This document shows positions 1 to 7,616 of a stretch of 18,777 nt of DNA, in pieces (within the stretch, counting starts at the first letter, position 1; every line of letters starts with the position of its first letter). The DNA lies in contig JBBSBE010000076.1 of NCBI GenBank assembly GCA_038251625.1, forward strand, positions 1-18,777. Reading direction: 5' to 3'. This DNA comes from JBBQXK01 sp038251625. GTDB taxonomy: Bacteria; Pseudomonadota; Alphaproteobacteria; Rhodobacterales; Rhodobacteraceae. Under the pieces are notes generated by a model. That model had not been told where the DNA came from and did no database searches. It saw only the letters and a program-made list of their open reading frames with translations. The position numbers were made by a program, and so were the translations under genes.

Positions 1-26
1 CGCCCCCACGCGTCAACACGCGCGCG

Positions 27-1271
27 TCAGTCGGCCACCGGCAGGGCCAGGGCGGGGGCGGCATCGTTTGCCTGCGCTTCGGCGGCAATGATGCGGGCAA
101 TCACCGCCACATCCTGTGGCGTGAAAGTCAGCGGCAGGCGCAGGTCGATCAGTCCCGCAAGAATGCGGTCGGTCTGTGGCAGCGGCGTGGGGTTGGCATA
201 CCGCCAGTGCGCGTAGCGCGAGGTGAATCCCATCGGCGCATCCGCCCCGAACCACTTCAACTCCACCCCCCGTGCCGCACAGCGCGCCACGAACCCGGCC
301 ACACGCGAAGACTCCCACCCCGGCAACAGGAACTGGAAAGACGAGCCCGCAAAATCCTCGTCCGGCGGACGATCGGTCAGCCGCAGCCCCGGCACGCCCG
401 CCAGCCCCCCCGCCAGCCCGTCGTAAAGTGCGCGCCATCGCCGCACCCGATCCCCGAGCAGCGGCAGCTGCGGGCGCAGGATCGCGGCGCGCAGGTTGTC
501 CATCCTGCCAGAAATGTTCGGCGTATCCAGCGTCAGCCCTTCATAGGCCTCCGGCCCCGGCGCCGCCCTGTGACGCGCGTAAAGCATGTAGCTCCCCGAC
601 AGCAGCACCGCCTTCGCCATCAGTCGCGGATCGTCCGAGGTCAGAAAACCGCCCTCGCCGCCATTGATGTGCTTGTAGGTCTGCATCGAATAGGCGGCCA
701 TCGCCCCGTGCCGCCCCGAAGGCAGGCCGCGAAACCGCGCGCCCATCGTATGCGCGCAATCCTCGATCACGGCCACGCCCGCCGCATCACAGATCGCCAT
801 CAGCGCATCCATATCGCAGACATGCCCGCGCATGTGGCTCAGCAGCAGCACACGCGCGCCCGTCTCGGCGATGCGCACTTCCAGATGCCTCAAATCAATC
901 GTCAGATCCTCTGTCACCTCCACCAGCACAGGCGTTGCCCCCACCGCCGCAATCGCGCCGGGTACGGGCGCCAGCGTGAACGCGTTGGACAGGACAAGAT
1001 CGCCATGCCCCACCCCCAGCGCACGCAAGGCCGTGGCCATGGCGTACCCGCCAGAGGCGACGGCAAGGCAGTAACGCGCGCCGGTCAACGCGGCAAACTC
1101 TTCCTCCAGAAGGGCCGCCTCGGCCACCTCGCCGGGTGCCGTGTTGTAGCGGTGCAACCGCCCATGGCGCAGCACGGCCACTGCCGCTTCGATCCCCGCT
1201 TCGGGGATCGGTTCCTGCTGCGTGAAGCTGCCGGTAAAGCGTTCGGGCTGAGCGGTATCTGCATTGGGCAT
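27..1271 (-). CDS. DegT/DnrJ/EryC1/StrS family PLP-dependent aminotransferase
   Basis: 414 aa, the usual length for this fold-type I family, which transfers an amino group to keto-sugars (or acts as a dehydratase) in nucleotide-sugar and surface-glycan pathways. Seen in the sequence: an IEDCAH motif around residues 169-174, whose Asp171 should hold the pyridine nitrogen of PLP; and TYKHINGGEGG at 198-208, whose Lys200 is at the position of the Schiff-base lysine. The C-terminal part contains KWFGAD and TSRY segments, which I associate with a subgroup common in Rhodobacterales. The ATG at 1271 has no convincing Shine-Dalgarno sequence upstream. No glycosyltransferase or sugar-nucleotide gene is visible beside it; the left side is cut by the window. 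The gene is divergent from the small secreted protein at 1386. Family assignment is firm; the substrate is unknown. Confidence 0.92.
   Translation of the reverse strand: MPNADTAQPERFTGSFTQQEPIPEAGIEAAVAVLRHGRLHRYNTAPGEVAEAALLEEEFAALTGARYCLAVASGGYAMATALRALGVGHGDLVLSNAFTLAPVPGAIAAVGATPVLVEVTEDLTIDLRHLEVRIAETGARVLLLSHMRGHVCDMDALMAICDAAGVAVIEDCAHTMGARFRGLPSGRHGAMAAYSMQTYKHINGGEGGFLTSDDPRLMAKAVLLSGSYMLYARHRAAPGPEAYEGLTLDTPNISGRMDNLRAAILRPQLPLLGDRVRRWRALYDGLAGGLAGVPGLRLTDRPPDEDFAGSSFQFLLPGWESSRVAGFVARCAARGVELKWFGADAPMGFTSRYAHWRYANPTPLPQTDRILAGLIDLRLPLTFTPQDVAVIARIIAAEAQANDAAPALALPVAD
1190..1210. repeat. Perfect 9-bp inverted repeat with 3-nt loop inside the aminotransferase gene
   Basis: CGATCCCCG at 1190-1198 is followed by CTT and then CGGGGATCG at 1202-1210. 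The repeat is perfect and lies about 20 codons after the aminotransferase start, where it encodes part of the N-terminal PIPEAGIE segment. An RNA hairpin so close to the start could affect translation, but coding coincidence in G+C-rich DNA is equally possible. Confidence 0.6.
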
Positions 1272-1385
1272 GGCCGGACGATGCGCCGGAAGGAAATGTC
1301 CGTCAAGATGGGCACAATCACTTCCCGGAGGGCAGCATCCAACGCAAACTGGTGTGGTCGAATCAACCGAGGGGATGCCGCCATC

Positions 1386-1733
1386 ATGTTCAAGCGGCTT
1401 GCATTTACTGCGGCTCTCCTCGCCTCTTTGATCACCACCGCCGCGCGCGCCGACCTTGTGATCGAAGGCCGCGCATCACAGGCCCTGCATTGTGCGGCCC
1501 TCCTTCTGATCGCAGCCAGCGTCGCCGAAGCGGGCGATCCGGCCTTTGCCCGCAAGGCAGCACTTGTAAAATATACTGCGGTCCAGATGTTGGCGGAAGT
1601 GCCCGGCACCGACGCGCAAAAGGGAATTGCGCTGCAGCAGCGGATCGAACGCATCCTGAAAACGCGCGATGCAGGTCAGTTTGTCGCCGAGGCCAGGCGG
1701 ACCCAGAAATGGTGCCTGCGCAATTTCCTGTGA
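1386..1733 (+). CDS. Small secreted protein of unknown function (115 aa)
   Basis: I do not recognise this family. Start: ATG 1386, preceded by GAGGGG at 1369-1374, a good ribosome binding site; an in-frame open stretch upstream is only the shadow of the aminotransferase gene. The first 22 residues form a clear Sec signal peptide (basic MFKR, a hydrophobic core, then a likely cut after ARA). The mature part, about 93 aa, is predicted helical with many Ala, Arg and Lys, and has exactly two cysteines, Cys36 and Cys110, which could form one disulfide in the periplasm. It is convergent with the phosphatase gene, with only 4 nt between the two stop codons. It is probably monocistronic. That this is a gene rests on the start context and signal peptide, not on homology. 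Confidence 0.72.
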   Translation: MFKRLAFTAALLASLITTAARADLVIEGRASQALHCAALLLIAASVAEAGDPAFARKAALVKYTAVQMLAEVPGTDAQKGIALQQRIERILKTRDAGQFVAEARRTQKWCLRNFL

Positions 1734-1737
1734 CGGA

Positions 1738-2400
1738 CTAGCCGATCAGCCGTTTTACCACCGCAGGCAGATCATCGAAGTGATCAAGCAGCGCCTCCGG
1801 CGCCAGTCGCGCGATGCCCTTGCCCTCCGGCCCGAAGGTCACAAGCACCGATGCCACCCCGGCCGCGCGCGCCGTCTTTCGGTCGGTATCGGTGTCGCCG
1901 ATCAGGATCGACCGCGCGACCTGCCCCCCCGCAGCCTCTACCGCCAGCCGATAGGGCGCGGGGTCCGGCTTGCGGGTGGGCAGCGTATCCGCCCCGACCA
2001 TCGCGCCGAAAAGCGGCCGGATCCCAAGGCGCCGCAACAGGATGTCGGCCAGACCCTCGGGCTTGTTGGTGCAGACGGCGCAAAGATACCCTTGGCTCCG
2101 CAACGCCTCGACCGCCGCCACAGCGCCGGGATAGAGCCGCGTGTGGGTGTCGATGGCGTCGCGGTAGGCCGCCAGCAGAACCGGATACTGCGCGTCCACC
2201 TCGGTCTCGCTGCCTGCACCGGTGCGCTGAAACCCCAAGCGCAGCATCGCCCGCCCGCCATGGAACGCGGTCAGCGCATCGGCCACGGGGTCCAGCACAT
2301 CCCCATGCCCAAGCCCTTGAAAACACGCGTTTGCTGCCGCGATCAGATCACCGCTCGTGTCGGCCAGCGTGCCGTCGAGATCGAACACTACGGTACGCAT
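1738..2400 (-). CDS. gph: HAD-family phosphatase, phosphoglycolate phosphatase type
   Basis: 220 aa, typical of Gph, which hydrolyses 2-phosphoglycolate to glycolate in the cytosol (salvage after DNA 3'-end repair and, in autotrophs, after Rubisco oxygenation). All four HAD motifs are visible: DLDGT at residues 7-11 (nucleophile Asp7 and acid/base Asp9), CTNKP in the middle (motif II Thr), RKPDP (motif III Lys), and GDTDTD (motif IV acidic residues). The inserted helical cap lies between motifs I and II, as in subclass I. AGGGGG sits just upstream of the ATG at 2400. The gene is divergent from glmU across 92 nt, an arrangement I recall from related genomes. HAD membership is certain; the exact substrate is inferred from length, cap type and context. 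Confidence 0.87.
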   Translation of the reverse strand: MRTVVFDLDGTLADTSGDLIAAANACFQGLGHGDVLDPVADALTAFHGGRAMLRLGFQRTGAGSETEVDAQYPVLLAAYRDAIDTHTRLYPGAVAAVEALRSQGYLCAVCTNKPEGLADILLRRLGIRPLFGAMVGADTLPTRKPDPAPYRLAVEAAGGQVARSILIGDTDTDRKTARAAGVASVLVTFGPEGKGIARLAPEALLDHFDDLPAVVKRLIG

Positions 2401-2436
2401 GAAGCCCCCTGAAACAGCGCGTGAGGGGGGCGGCGC

Positions 2437-2464
2437 TTGCGGCCCCCGCCAGCCTCTATAAAAG
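2437..2464 (+). promoter_or_regulatory. Candidate promoter of the glmU-glmS operon
   Basis: TTGCGG at 2437-2442 and TAAAAG at 2459-2464 are separated by 16 nt; an overlapping TATAAA at 2457-2462 would give a 14-nt spacer. Transcription would start near 2470, about 22 nt before the glmU ATG, leaving room for the AAGGAAAGG ribosome binding site at 2478-2486. Assigned by eye from spacing and partial consensus only. Confidence 0.33.
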
Positions 2465-2492
2465 AGGCGCGGACCCCAAGGAAAGGCCTCGC

Positions 2493-3839
2493 ATGCCGCC
2501 CACCCTGATCGTTCTGGCAGCCGGCCAAGGCACGCGGATGAATTCCGACCGCCCGAAGGTGCTGCATCCCTTGGGCGGTGTGCCGCTTCTGTGGCACGCC
2601 CTCAGCGCGGGCCGCGCGCTGGAACCTGCGCGCATCGTGGTGGTCGTGGGCAATGGCGCGGCAGAGGTGTCAAAGGCCGCGCTTGCCTTTGACGAAGGCG
2701 TGGACGTGGTCGAACAGACCGAACGCCTTGGCACCGCCCATGCCGTGCGGCAGGCGGCACCCTTCCTCGATACCGACGGTCCTGCCATCGTGCTTTACGG
2801 CGATACGCCCTTCGTGCGCCCCGAAACGCTCGAGGCGATGCTGTCGGCGCTTACCCGACACGCCGTCGTGGTGCTGGGCTTCACCGCCGCTGATCCGCTG
2901 CGCTACGGGCGCCTGATCGCGGACGGCGAGACGCTGCAGCGTATCGTAGAATGGAAAGACGCGACCGAGGCCGAGCGCGCAATCACCTTGTGCAATTCCG
3001 GCGTGATGGCCTGCGACGCGCGGCTTCTGAAGTCGCTCGTGGCCGAGGTGGGCAATGCCAACAAGGCGGGGGAGTACTACCTGACGGACATTCCGGCGCT
3101 GGCCCGCGCGCGCGGCCTTTCCGCAGGCGTCGTCACCTGCGACGAGGCGGAAACCCTTGGGATCGACAGCCGCCCCCAGCTTGCCGCCGCCGAGGCGCAG
3201 TTTCAGGCCCGCGCGCGCGACGAGGCGCTGGAAAACGGTGTCACCCTGACCGCGCCAGAGACGGTCTATTTCGCGCTCGACACGCATATCGGCCGCGACG
3301 CCACCATCGGCCCTGCCGTCATCTTCGGCCCCGGTGTCACGATCGAATCTGGCGCCGAGGTGAAAGGGTTCTGCCACCTCGAAGGCTGCCACATCAGCCG
3401 GGGCGCCATCGTCGGCCCCTTCGCACGGCTTCGCCCCGGCGCGGAACTGGCAGAGGATGTGCATGTGGGCAACTTCGTCGAGATCAAAAACGCCATCCTC
3501 GATGAAGGCGTGAAGGTCGGCCACCTCACCTACCTTGGCGATGCGCATGTGGGCGAGCACACCAACATCGGCGCGGGCACCGTCACCTGCAACTACGACG
3601 GGGTCATGAAGCACCGCACCATCATCGGCAAACGGGCCTTCATCGGGTCGGATACGATGCTGGTGGCGCCCGTCACCGTGGGCGACGGTGCGATGACCGC
3701 CTCGGGGTCCGTTATCACCACCGACGTCCCCGCCGATGCCCTTGCCGTGTCGCGTGCGCGGCAAGAGATGAAACCCGGCTTCGTTCCCCGCTTCCTTGCC
3801 AAACTGCGCGCCGCAAAGGCCGCCAAGAAAGAGCAGTAA
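2493..3839 (+). CDS. glmU: Bifunctional GlmU: GlcN-1-P acetyltransferase / GlcNAc-1-P uridylyltransferase
   Basis: Makes UDP-N-acetylglucosamine, the precursor of peptidoglycan and lipid A, in two steps: acetylation of glucosamine-1-phosphate, then UTP-dependent uridylylation. 448 aa, normal length. The N-terminal nucleotidyltransferase domain opens with LAAGQGTRM and has Arg15 and Lys22 of the signature; NKAGEYYLTD follows near residue 190. The C-terminal left-handed beta-helix shows hexapeptide periodicity and GHLTYLGDA, in which His344 matches the catalytic histidine of the acetyltransferase, and then NIGAGTVTCNYDG. The start chosen is ATG 2493 because AAGGAAAGG lies just upstream; a GTG at 2421 would add 24 residues of non-homologous sequence. 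Three nucleotides separate its stop from glmS. Confidence 0.97.
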   Translation: MPPTLIVLAAGQGTRMNSDRPKVLHPLGGVPLLWHALSAGRALEPARIVVVVGNGAAEVSKAALAFDEGVDVVEQTERLGTAHAVRQAAPFLDTDGPAIVLYGDTPFVRPETLEAMLSALTRHAVVVLGFTAADPLRYGRLIADGETLQRIVEWKDATEAERAITLCNSGVMACDARLLKSLVAEVGNANKAGEYYLTDIPALARARGLSAGVVTCDEAETLGIDSRPQLAAAEAQFQARARDEALENGVTLTAPETVYFALDTHIGRDATIGPAVIFGPGVTIESGAEVKGFCHLEGCHISRGAIVGPFARLRPGAELAEDVHVGNFVEIKNAILDEGVKVGHLTYLGDAHVGEHTNIGAGTVTCNYDGVMKHRTIIGKRAFIGSDTMLVAPVTVGDGAMTASGSVITTDVPADALAVSRARQEMKPGFVPRFLAKLRAAKAAKKEQ

Positions 3840-3842
3840 ACC

Positions 3843-5657
3843 ATGTGCGGAATTGTCGGTGTGCTGGGCTCGCACGAAGTGGCGCCCCTGATCTTGGAGG
3901 CGCTGAAGCGGCTTGAATACCGGGGCTACGACAGCGCCGGGATCGCCACCGTGAACAACGGCCGCCTCGACCGCCGCCGCGCGGTGGGAAAGCTCGTGAA
4001 CCTCTCGGACCTGCTGGTCCACGATCCGTTGCCCGGCAAATCCGGCATCGGCCACACCCGCTGGGCCACCCATGGCGCGGCCACCGTGACGAACGCGCAT
4101 CCCCACCGCGCAGGGCCCGTGGCGGTCGTGCACAACGGGATCATCGAAAACTTCCGCGACCTGCGCGAAACGCTTGCCGCCGCAGGCTATGCTCCGGAAT
4201 CAGAGACGGACACCGAAACCGTCGCCATGCTTCTTCGCATGCACATGGACCGGGGCCTGTCCCCCGTCGATGCCGCCCGCGAAACCATCACGGCGCTCCA
4301 CGGCGCTTTTGCGCTGCTCTTTCTCTTCGATGGCGAGGACGACCTGATGATCGCCGCCCGCAAAGGCTCGCCCCTCGCCATCGGGCACGGGGTGGGCGAG
4401 ATGTTCGTGGGCTCGGACGCCATCGCCCTCGCCCCCATGACCGACACGATCACCTATCTGGAAGAGGGTGACTGGGCCGTGGTCACACGCGCGGGAGCCC
4501 AGATTTTCGACGCCGCAGGCCGGCGCGCCAACCGCCCGGCCACCCGCATCCAGATCGAAGCCACGCGGATCGAAAAGGCCGGCTACAAGCATTTCATGGC
4601 CAAGGAAATCGCCGAACAGCCGGTGGTGATCGCAGATGCCCTGTCCCACGCCATCGACCGTGGCACCCTGAACCTTCCGGCGGAGGTTGATTTCACCGGT
4701 GTGGACCGCCTGACCCTTATCGCCTGCGGCACCGCGCATTACGCCTGCGCCGTGGCGAAGTACTGGTTCGAGGGGCTGGCGGGCCTGCCATGCGACGTCG
4801 ATATCGCTTCGGAATTCCGCTACCGCGATCCGGTCCTGTCGCCCGCGTCCTGGGCGCTCTTCGTCAGCCAGTCGGGCGAGACGGCGGATACCCTGGCCGC
4901 GCTGCGCCACGCGGCCGACAAGGTGGCCAAGACCGTGGCCGTGATCAATGTCCCCACCTCCTCGATCGCGCGCGAGGCCACGCTTGCCCTGCCGATCCGC
5001 GCGGGTGTCGAGGTTGGCGTGGCCTCCACCAAGGCCTTCACCGCACAACTCGTCACCCTCGCCCTTCTTGCGCTCAAAGCCGCGAAAGACCGGGGCCGGA
5101 TGGACGATGCAGCCCTCGCCACGCACCTTGCCGCCCTCTCGGCCCTGCCGGGCCTGATGAACCACGCGCTCAGCCTTGCGACCGACATCGCGCACATCGC
5201 CGAAGAACTGGCCACCGCGCAGGATATCCTGTTTCTCGGGCGCGGCGCGATGTTCCCCCTTGCCCTCGAAGGCGCACTGAAACTCAAGGAAATCAGCTAT
5301 ATCCACGCTGAAGGTTATGCGTCAGGTGAACTGAAGCACGGCCCCATCGCGCTGATTGATGCCGCCGTCCCGGTGATCGTCCTTGCCCCCCGCGACGCGC
5401 TTTTCGACAAGACCGTGTCGAACATGCAAGAGGTGATGGCCCGCCACGGCAAGGTGCTGCTGATCTCGGACGCGCAAGGCATCCGCGAGGCCGGGATGGA
5501 CTGTTGGCGCACCCTCACCCTGCCCGAGGTTTCGCCGCTTCTGGCGCCGATCCTCTATGCCATCCCGGCGCAGCTTCTGGCTTACCACACCGCCATCGCC
5601 AAGGGGACAGACGTGGACCAGCCCCGCAACCTCGCCAAATCGGTGACGGTGGAATAG
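3843..5657 (+). CDS. glmS: Glutamine-fructose-6-phosphate aminotransferase (isomerizing)
   Basis: Converts fructose-6-phosphate and glutamine to glucosamine-6-phosphate, the first committed step of hexosamine synthesis, in the cytosol. 604 aa, normal length. It begins MCGIVGVLG, so Cys2 becomes the N-terminal nucleophile of the glutaminase domain after Met removal; GHTRWATHG and the HNGIIENF segment belong to the same domain (about residues 1-220). Two SIS sugar-isomerase domains follow, the first marked by ACGTAHYA (Cys295 onward) and SQSGETADT. The C-terminus NLAKSVTVE is the conserved tail whose Lys599 takes part in sugar binding. The ribosome binding site lies inside the last codons of glmU, 3 nt away, so the two genes are cotranscribed and probably coupled. 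No glmS ribozyme-like leader exists because there is no leader. Confidence 0.97.
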   Translation: MCGIVGVLGSHEVAPLILEALKRLEYRGYDSAGIATVNNGRLDRRRAVGKLVNLSDLLVHDPLPGKSGIGHTRWATHGAATVTNAHPHRAGPVAVVHNGIIENFRDLRETLAAAGYAPESETDTETVAMLLRMHMDRGLSPVDAARETITALHGAFALLFLFDGEDDLMIAARKGSPLAIGHGVGEMFVGSDAIALAPMTDTITYLEEGDWAVVTRAGAQIFDAAGRRANRPATRIQIEATRIEKAGYKHFMAKEIAEQPVVIADALSHAIDRGTLNLPAEVDFTGVDRLTLIACGTAHYACAVAKYWFEGLAGLPCDVDIASEFRYRDPVLSPASWALFVSQSGETADTLAALRHAADKVAKTVAVINVPTSSIAREATLALPIRAGVEVGVASTKAFTAQLVTLALLALKAAKDRGRMDDAALATHLAALSALPGLMNHALSLATDIAHIAEELATAQDILFLGRGAMFPLALEGALKLKEISYIHAEGYASGELKHGPIALIDAAVPVIVLAPRDALFDKTVSNMQEVMARHGKVLLISDAQGIREAGMDCWRTLTLPEVSPLLAPILYAIPAQLLAYHTAIAKGTDVDQPRNLAKSVTVE

Positions 5658-5675
5658 CGCCGGAACGCCCGGCGC
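5657..5675 (+). terminator. G+C-rich hairpin ending the glmU-glmS operon
   Basis: GCGCCGG at 5657-5663 pairs perfectly with CCGGCGC at 5669-5675 around a 5-nt loop, beginning at the last base of the glmS stop codon. The following CCTTCCCTTG is pyrimidine-rich but not a true T-run, so it is a weak intrinsic terminator at best. Confidence 0.42.
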
Positions 5676-5741
5676 CCTTCCCTTGCGCGACTTCCCCAAC
5701 CTGCGCGCTACCTTTTCCCGGCCCATAACCCGGAGCACCAG

Positions 5742-6266
5742 ATGCAATTCACCCGCCGCACCTTCCTCGTCGCCGCGCCGCTGGCCCTTGCGGCCTGCGC
5801 CACCAACCCGCCCTCGCCCGTCACGCCCAGCCTGCCCGTCACGCTGGCCGATGCCTTCACGGGCCGCGCAACCGGGCGGGGCGTCTTCCTGCTGACGCTC
5901 GACGGCAGCGAACGGCGCTTCACAGCCACGCTAAACGGGCGACTGACGGGCAACACGCTGACCGTGGCGGAAACGTTTCTCTACGACGATGGGCAGACCG
6001 ACGCGCTGACGTGGGTCTTTACCCGAACCGCCGCAGGTTGGACGGGCAAGCGCGAAGATACCGTGGGCGTGGCAACGGTTCAGGAGTTGGGGCGCGAAGT
6101 GCGCCTTGCCTATACGGCCGATTTCAAATCCCCGCGTGGCGTCACCCGGCTTGGGTTTTCCGACGTGATCTACCGCCGCCCCGATGGCCTGATCGTCAAC
6201 GATGGCATCGTCACCCGTCTTGGCATCCCGATCGGGAAGGTCCGCTTCGAGATACGGCCGAGATGA
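5742..6266 (+). CDS. Tat-type lipoprotein, DUF3833-like
   Basis: 174 aa. The N-terminus has a twin-arginine motif (TRRTFL at 4-9), a short hydrophobic stretch and a lipobox LAAC with Cys19, so it is probably exported folded by Tat and then lipidated. The mature part has the pattern I associate with DUF3833 proteins: FTGRATGRG near residue 40, an ETFLYDDGQTDALTWVF block near residues 77-93, and repeated hydrophobic/polar beta-strand alternation, suggesting a small beta-barrel lipid-binding-like fold. The family label is from memory and unconfirmed. GGAG at 5732-5735 precedes ATG 5742 at good spacing; a TACCTT box at 5709-5714 could be a -10 element, but the nearest TTGCGC is 20 nt away. Its stop overlaps the start of the next gene as ATGA. 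Confidence 0.82.
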   Translation: MQFTRRTFLVAAPLALAACATNPPSPVTPSLPVTLADAFTGRATGRGVFLLTLDGSERRFTATLNGRLTGNTLTVAETFLYDDGQTDALTWVFTRTAAGWTGKREDTVGVATVQELGREVRLAYTADFKSPRGVTRLGFSDVIYRRPDGLIVNDGIVTRLGIPIGKVRFEIRPR

Positions 6267-6946
6267 CTGCGGACGATGCCATTGCGCAGATCGCGGCGGC
6301 GGCCCTTCCGGGCAAGGCCACCGACATGCAGGCCTATCACAAGGCGTCGCGCCCCTATCTTGGCACGCCCAACCCGGTACTGAACGATCTTGCGCGCGAC
6401 TGGCGCGCTGCGCTGTCGCTTGAAGACAGGGTATCGCTGGCCCGATCCCTTTGGGCCAGCAACATCCACGAAGCGCGCGTGACGGCGGCCAAGCTTCTGT
6501 CGCAGGCGCGCATCCGCCCCGATGATGCGGTCTGGGCGCTGATCCAGTCATGGGTGCCCGATTTCGATGGCTGGGCCATTGCCGACCATGTCTGCGATGC
6601 GGGCAAGCGCCGCCTTGTCGCCGATCCATCCCGCCTTGATACGGTCGAGGGATGGATCACCGCGCCCGCGATGTGGACCCGCCGCGCCGCACTGGTGATG
6701 ACCCTGCCCTGGACCCGGCAGAACCATCCGACGCCGCAGGACCTGGCGATCCGTGACAGGGTGCTGGGCTGGTGCGCCACGCTTGCCGATGACAGGGACT
6801 GGTTCATCCAGAAGGCCATCGCCTGGTGGCTGCGCGATCTTGCCCGCCACGATGCGCCGCGCACGCGCGCGTTTCTGGATACTCACGGCACCCGGCTCAA
6901 GGCCTTCGCCCGGAAAGAGGCCGCGCGCGGCTTGCCCCCCGCCTGA
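6263..6946 (+). CDS. AlkD-like DNA alkylation repair protein (HEAT-repeat DNA glycosylase)
   Basis: 227 aa, the size of the AlkC/AlkD family, which excises positively charged alkylated purines without base flipping. The AlkD catalytic pocket (Trp109, Asp113, Trp187 in Bacillus cereus AlkD) appears conserved: GWAIAD gives Trp104 and Asp108 with the same i/i+4 spacing, and FIQKAIAWWLRD at 181-192 is the family hallmark containing the third Trp (Trp188). WTRRAALV at 138-145 matches the DNA-contacting Arg helix. Helical HEAT-like repeats run throughout. ATG 6263 overlaps the preceding lipoprotein stop (ATGA), so translation is probably coupled; its ribosome binding site must lie within that gene. 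It is convergent with the TetR gene, with 7 nt between. The active-site alignment was made by eye. Confidence 0.88.
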   Translation: MTADDAIAQIAAAALPGKATDMQAYHKASRPYLGTPNPVLNDLARDWRAALSLEDRVSLARSLWASNIHEARVTAAKLLSQARIRPDDAVWALIQSWVPDFDGWAIADHVCDAGKRRLVADPSRLDTVEGWITAPAMWTRRAALVMTLPWTRQNHPTPQDLAIRDRVLGWCATLADDRDWFIQKAIAWWLRDLARHDAPRTRAFLDTHGTRLKAFARKEAARGLPPA

Positions 6947-6953
6947 CCCGGCT

Positions 6954-7556
6954 TCAGCCCTGACGGTGCAGCACCATGCGCCGCATGAAGATCGCGCGAT
7001 TGGCCCGAAACGCATCGGGCGACCAGCCGCCTTCGACCACCAGCCCACGCCATGCCCGATGGTCCAGCGCCGACCAGGCAAGATCGGCAGCCTCGCCCGG
7101 CGCCAACCCATCGCGCAGGCCCCATTCACCGCCCACCTGCGCCAGAAGCACCGCGAAATAGCCACGCCCCCGCGCGGCAAATCTCCGCGTCGCGAGCGCC
7201 GCATCCGGATCGCTCAACGCCACTGCATCCAGAAGTGCCGCCACCGGATAGACTTCGGCCAGATGGTCGATCCATGCCTCAGCCACCGTCAGCAGCCGCT
7301 TCGGCGTCAACTGGGGTTCGCGCGTCAGCGCCTCAAGCCGCGCGATTGCCGGGCTCTGCGCCGCCGCCCGCTCCAGCAGCGCCGCCAGCAGACCCGCCCG
7401 CCCCCCAAACCCAAGGTACACCGACTGCCGCGACACGCCCGCCGCCACCGCGATTTCGGACAACGAAAGGTCACTGCGCCCCCCGGGGCCCACCAGCCGC
7501 GTGGTGGCGTCAAGGATCGCGGCCGTGGTGGCATCCGTCAGGGGCTTGGTTTTCAT
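6954..7556 (-). CDS. TetR/AcrR family transcriptional regulator
   Basis: 200 aa, typical length. The N-terminal TetR helix-turn-helix is clear: helix 1 with AAILDATTRLV (12-22), then SLSEIAVAAGVSRQSVYLGFGGRAGLL at about 31-57, with the recognition helix VSRQSVYLGF. The C-terminal ligand-binding domain (60-200) is Ala/Leu-rich and not assignable. AAGGAA precedes the ATG at 7556. It lies 60 nt downstream of the acyl-CoA synthetase gene on the same strand, so it may be cotranscribed and could respond to an acyl-CoA or fatty acid; this is inference from position. I found no convincing palindromic operator in the 60-nt gap. Confidence 0.92.
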   Translation of the reverse strand: MKTKPLTDATTAAILDATTRLVGPGGRSDLSLSEIAVAAGVSRQSVYLGFGGRAGLLAALLERAAAQSPAIARLEALTREPQLTPKRLLTVAEAWIDHLAEVYPVAALLDAVALSDPDAALATRRFAARGRGYFAVLLAQVGGEWGLRDGLAPGEAADLAWSALDHRAWRGLVVEGGWSPDAFRANRAIFMRRMVLHRQG

Positions 7557-7616
7557 GGCGATTCCTTCCCGTCCCGCGACAAACGTCTAAGGTATCAGGA
7601 CCCGACCGCACAACCC

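Noticed and set aside
207..1385. Long plus-strand open frame upstream of and in frame with the small secreted protein
   Set aside because: It is antisense to the aminotransferase, rich in Arg, His and Pro as shadow frames of G+C-rich genes are, and the ATG at 1386 has its own ribosome binding site and signal peptide.
3837..3845. glmS ribozyme or riboswitch upstream of glmS
   Set aside because: Only 3 nt separate glmU and glmS, so there is no room for one; the ribozyme is also typical of Gram-positive bacteria.
2670..4133. 487-codon minus-strand open frame opposite glmU-glmS
   Set aside because: Antisense shadow of two certain genes, with no signal, motif or ribosome binding site.
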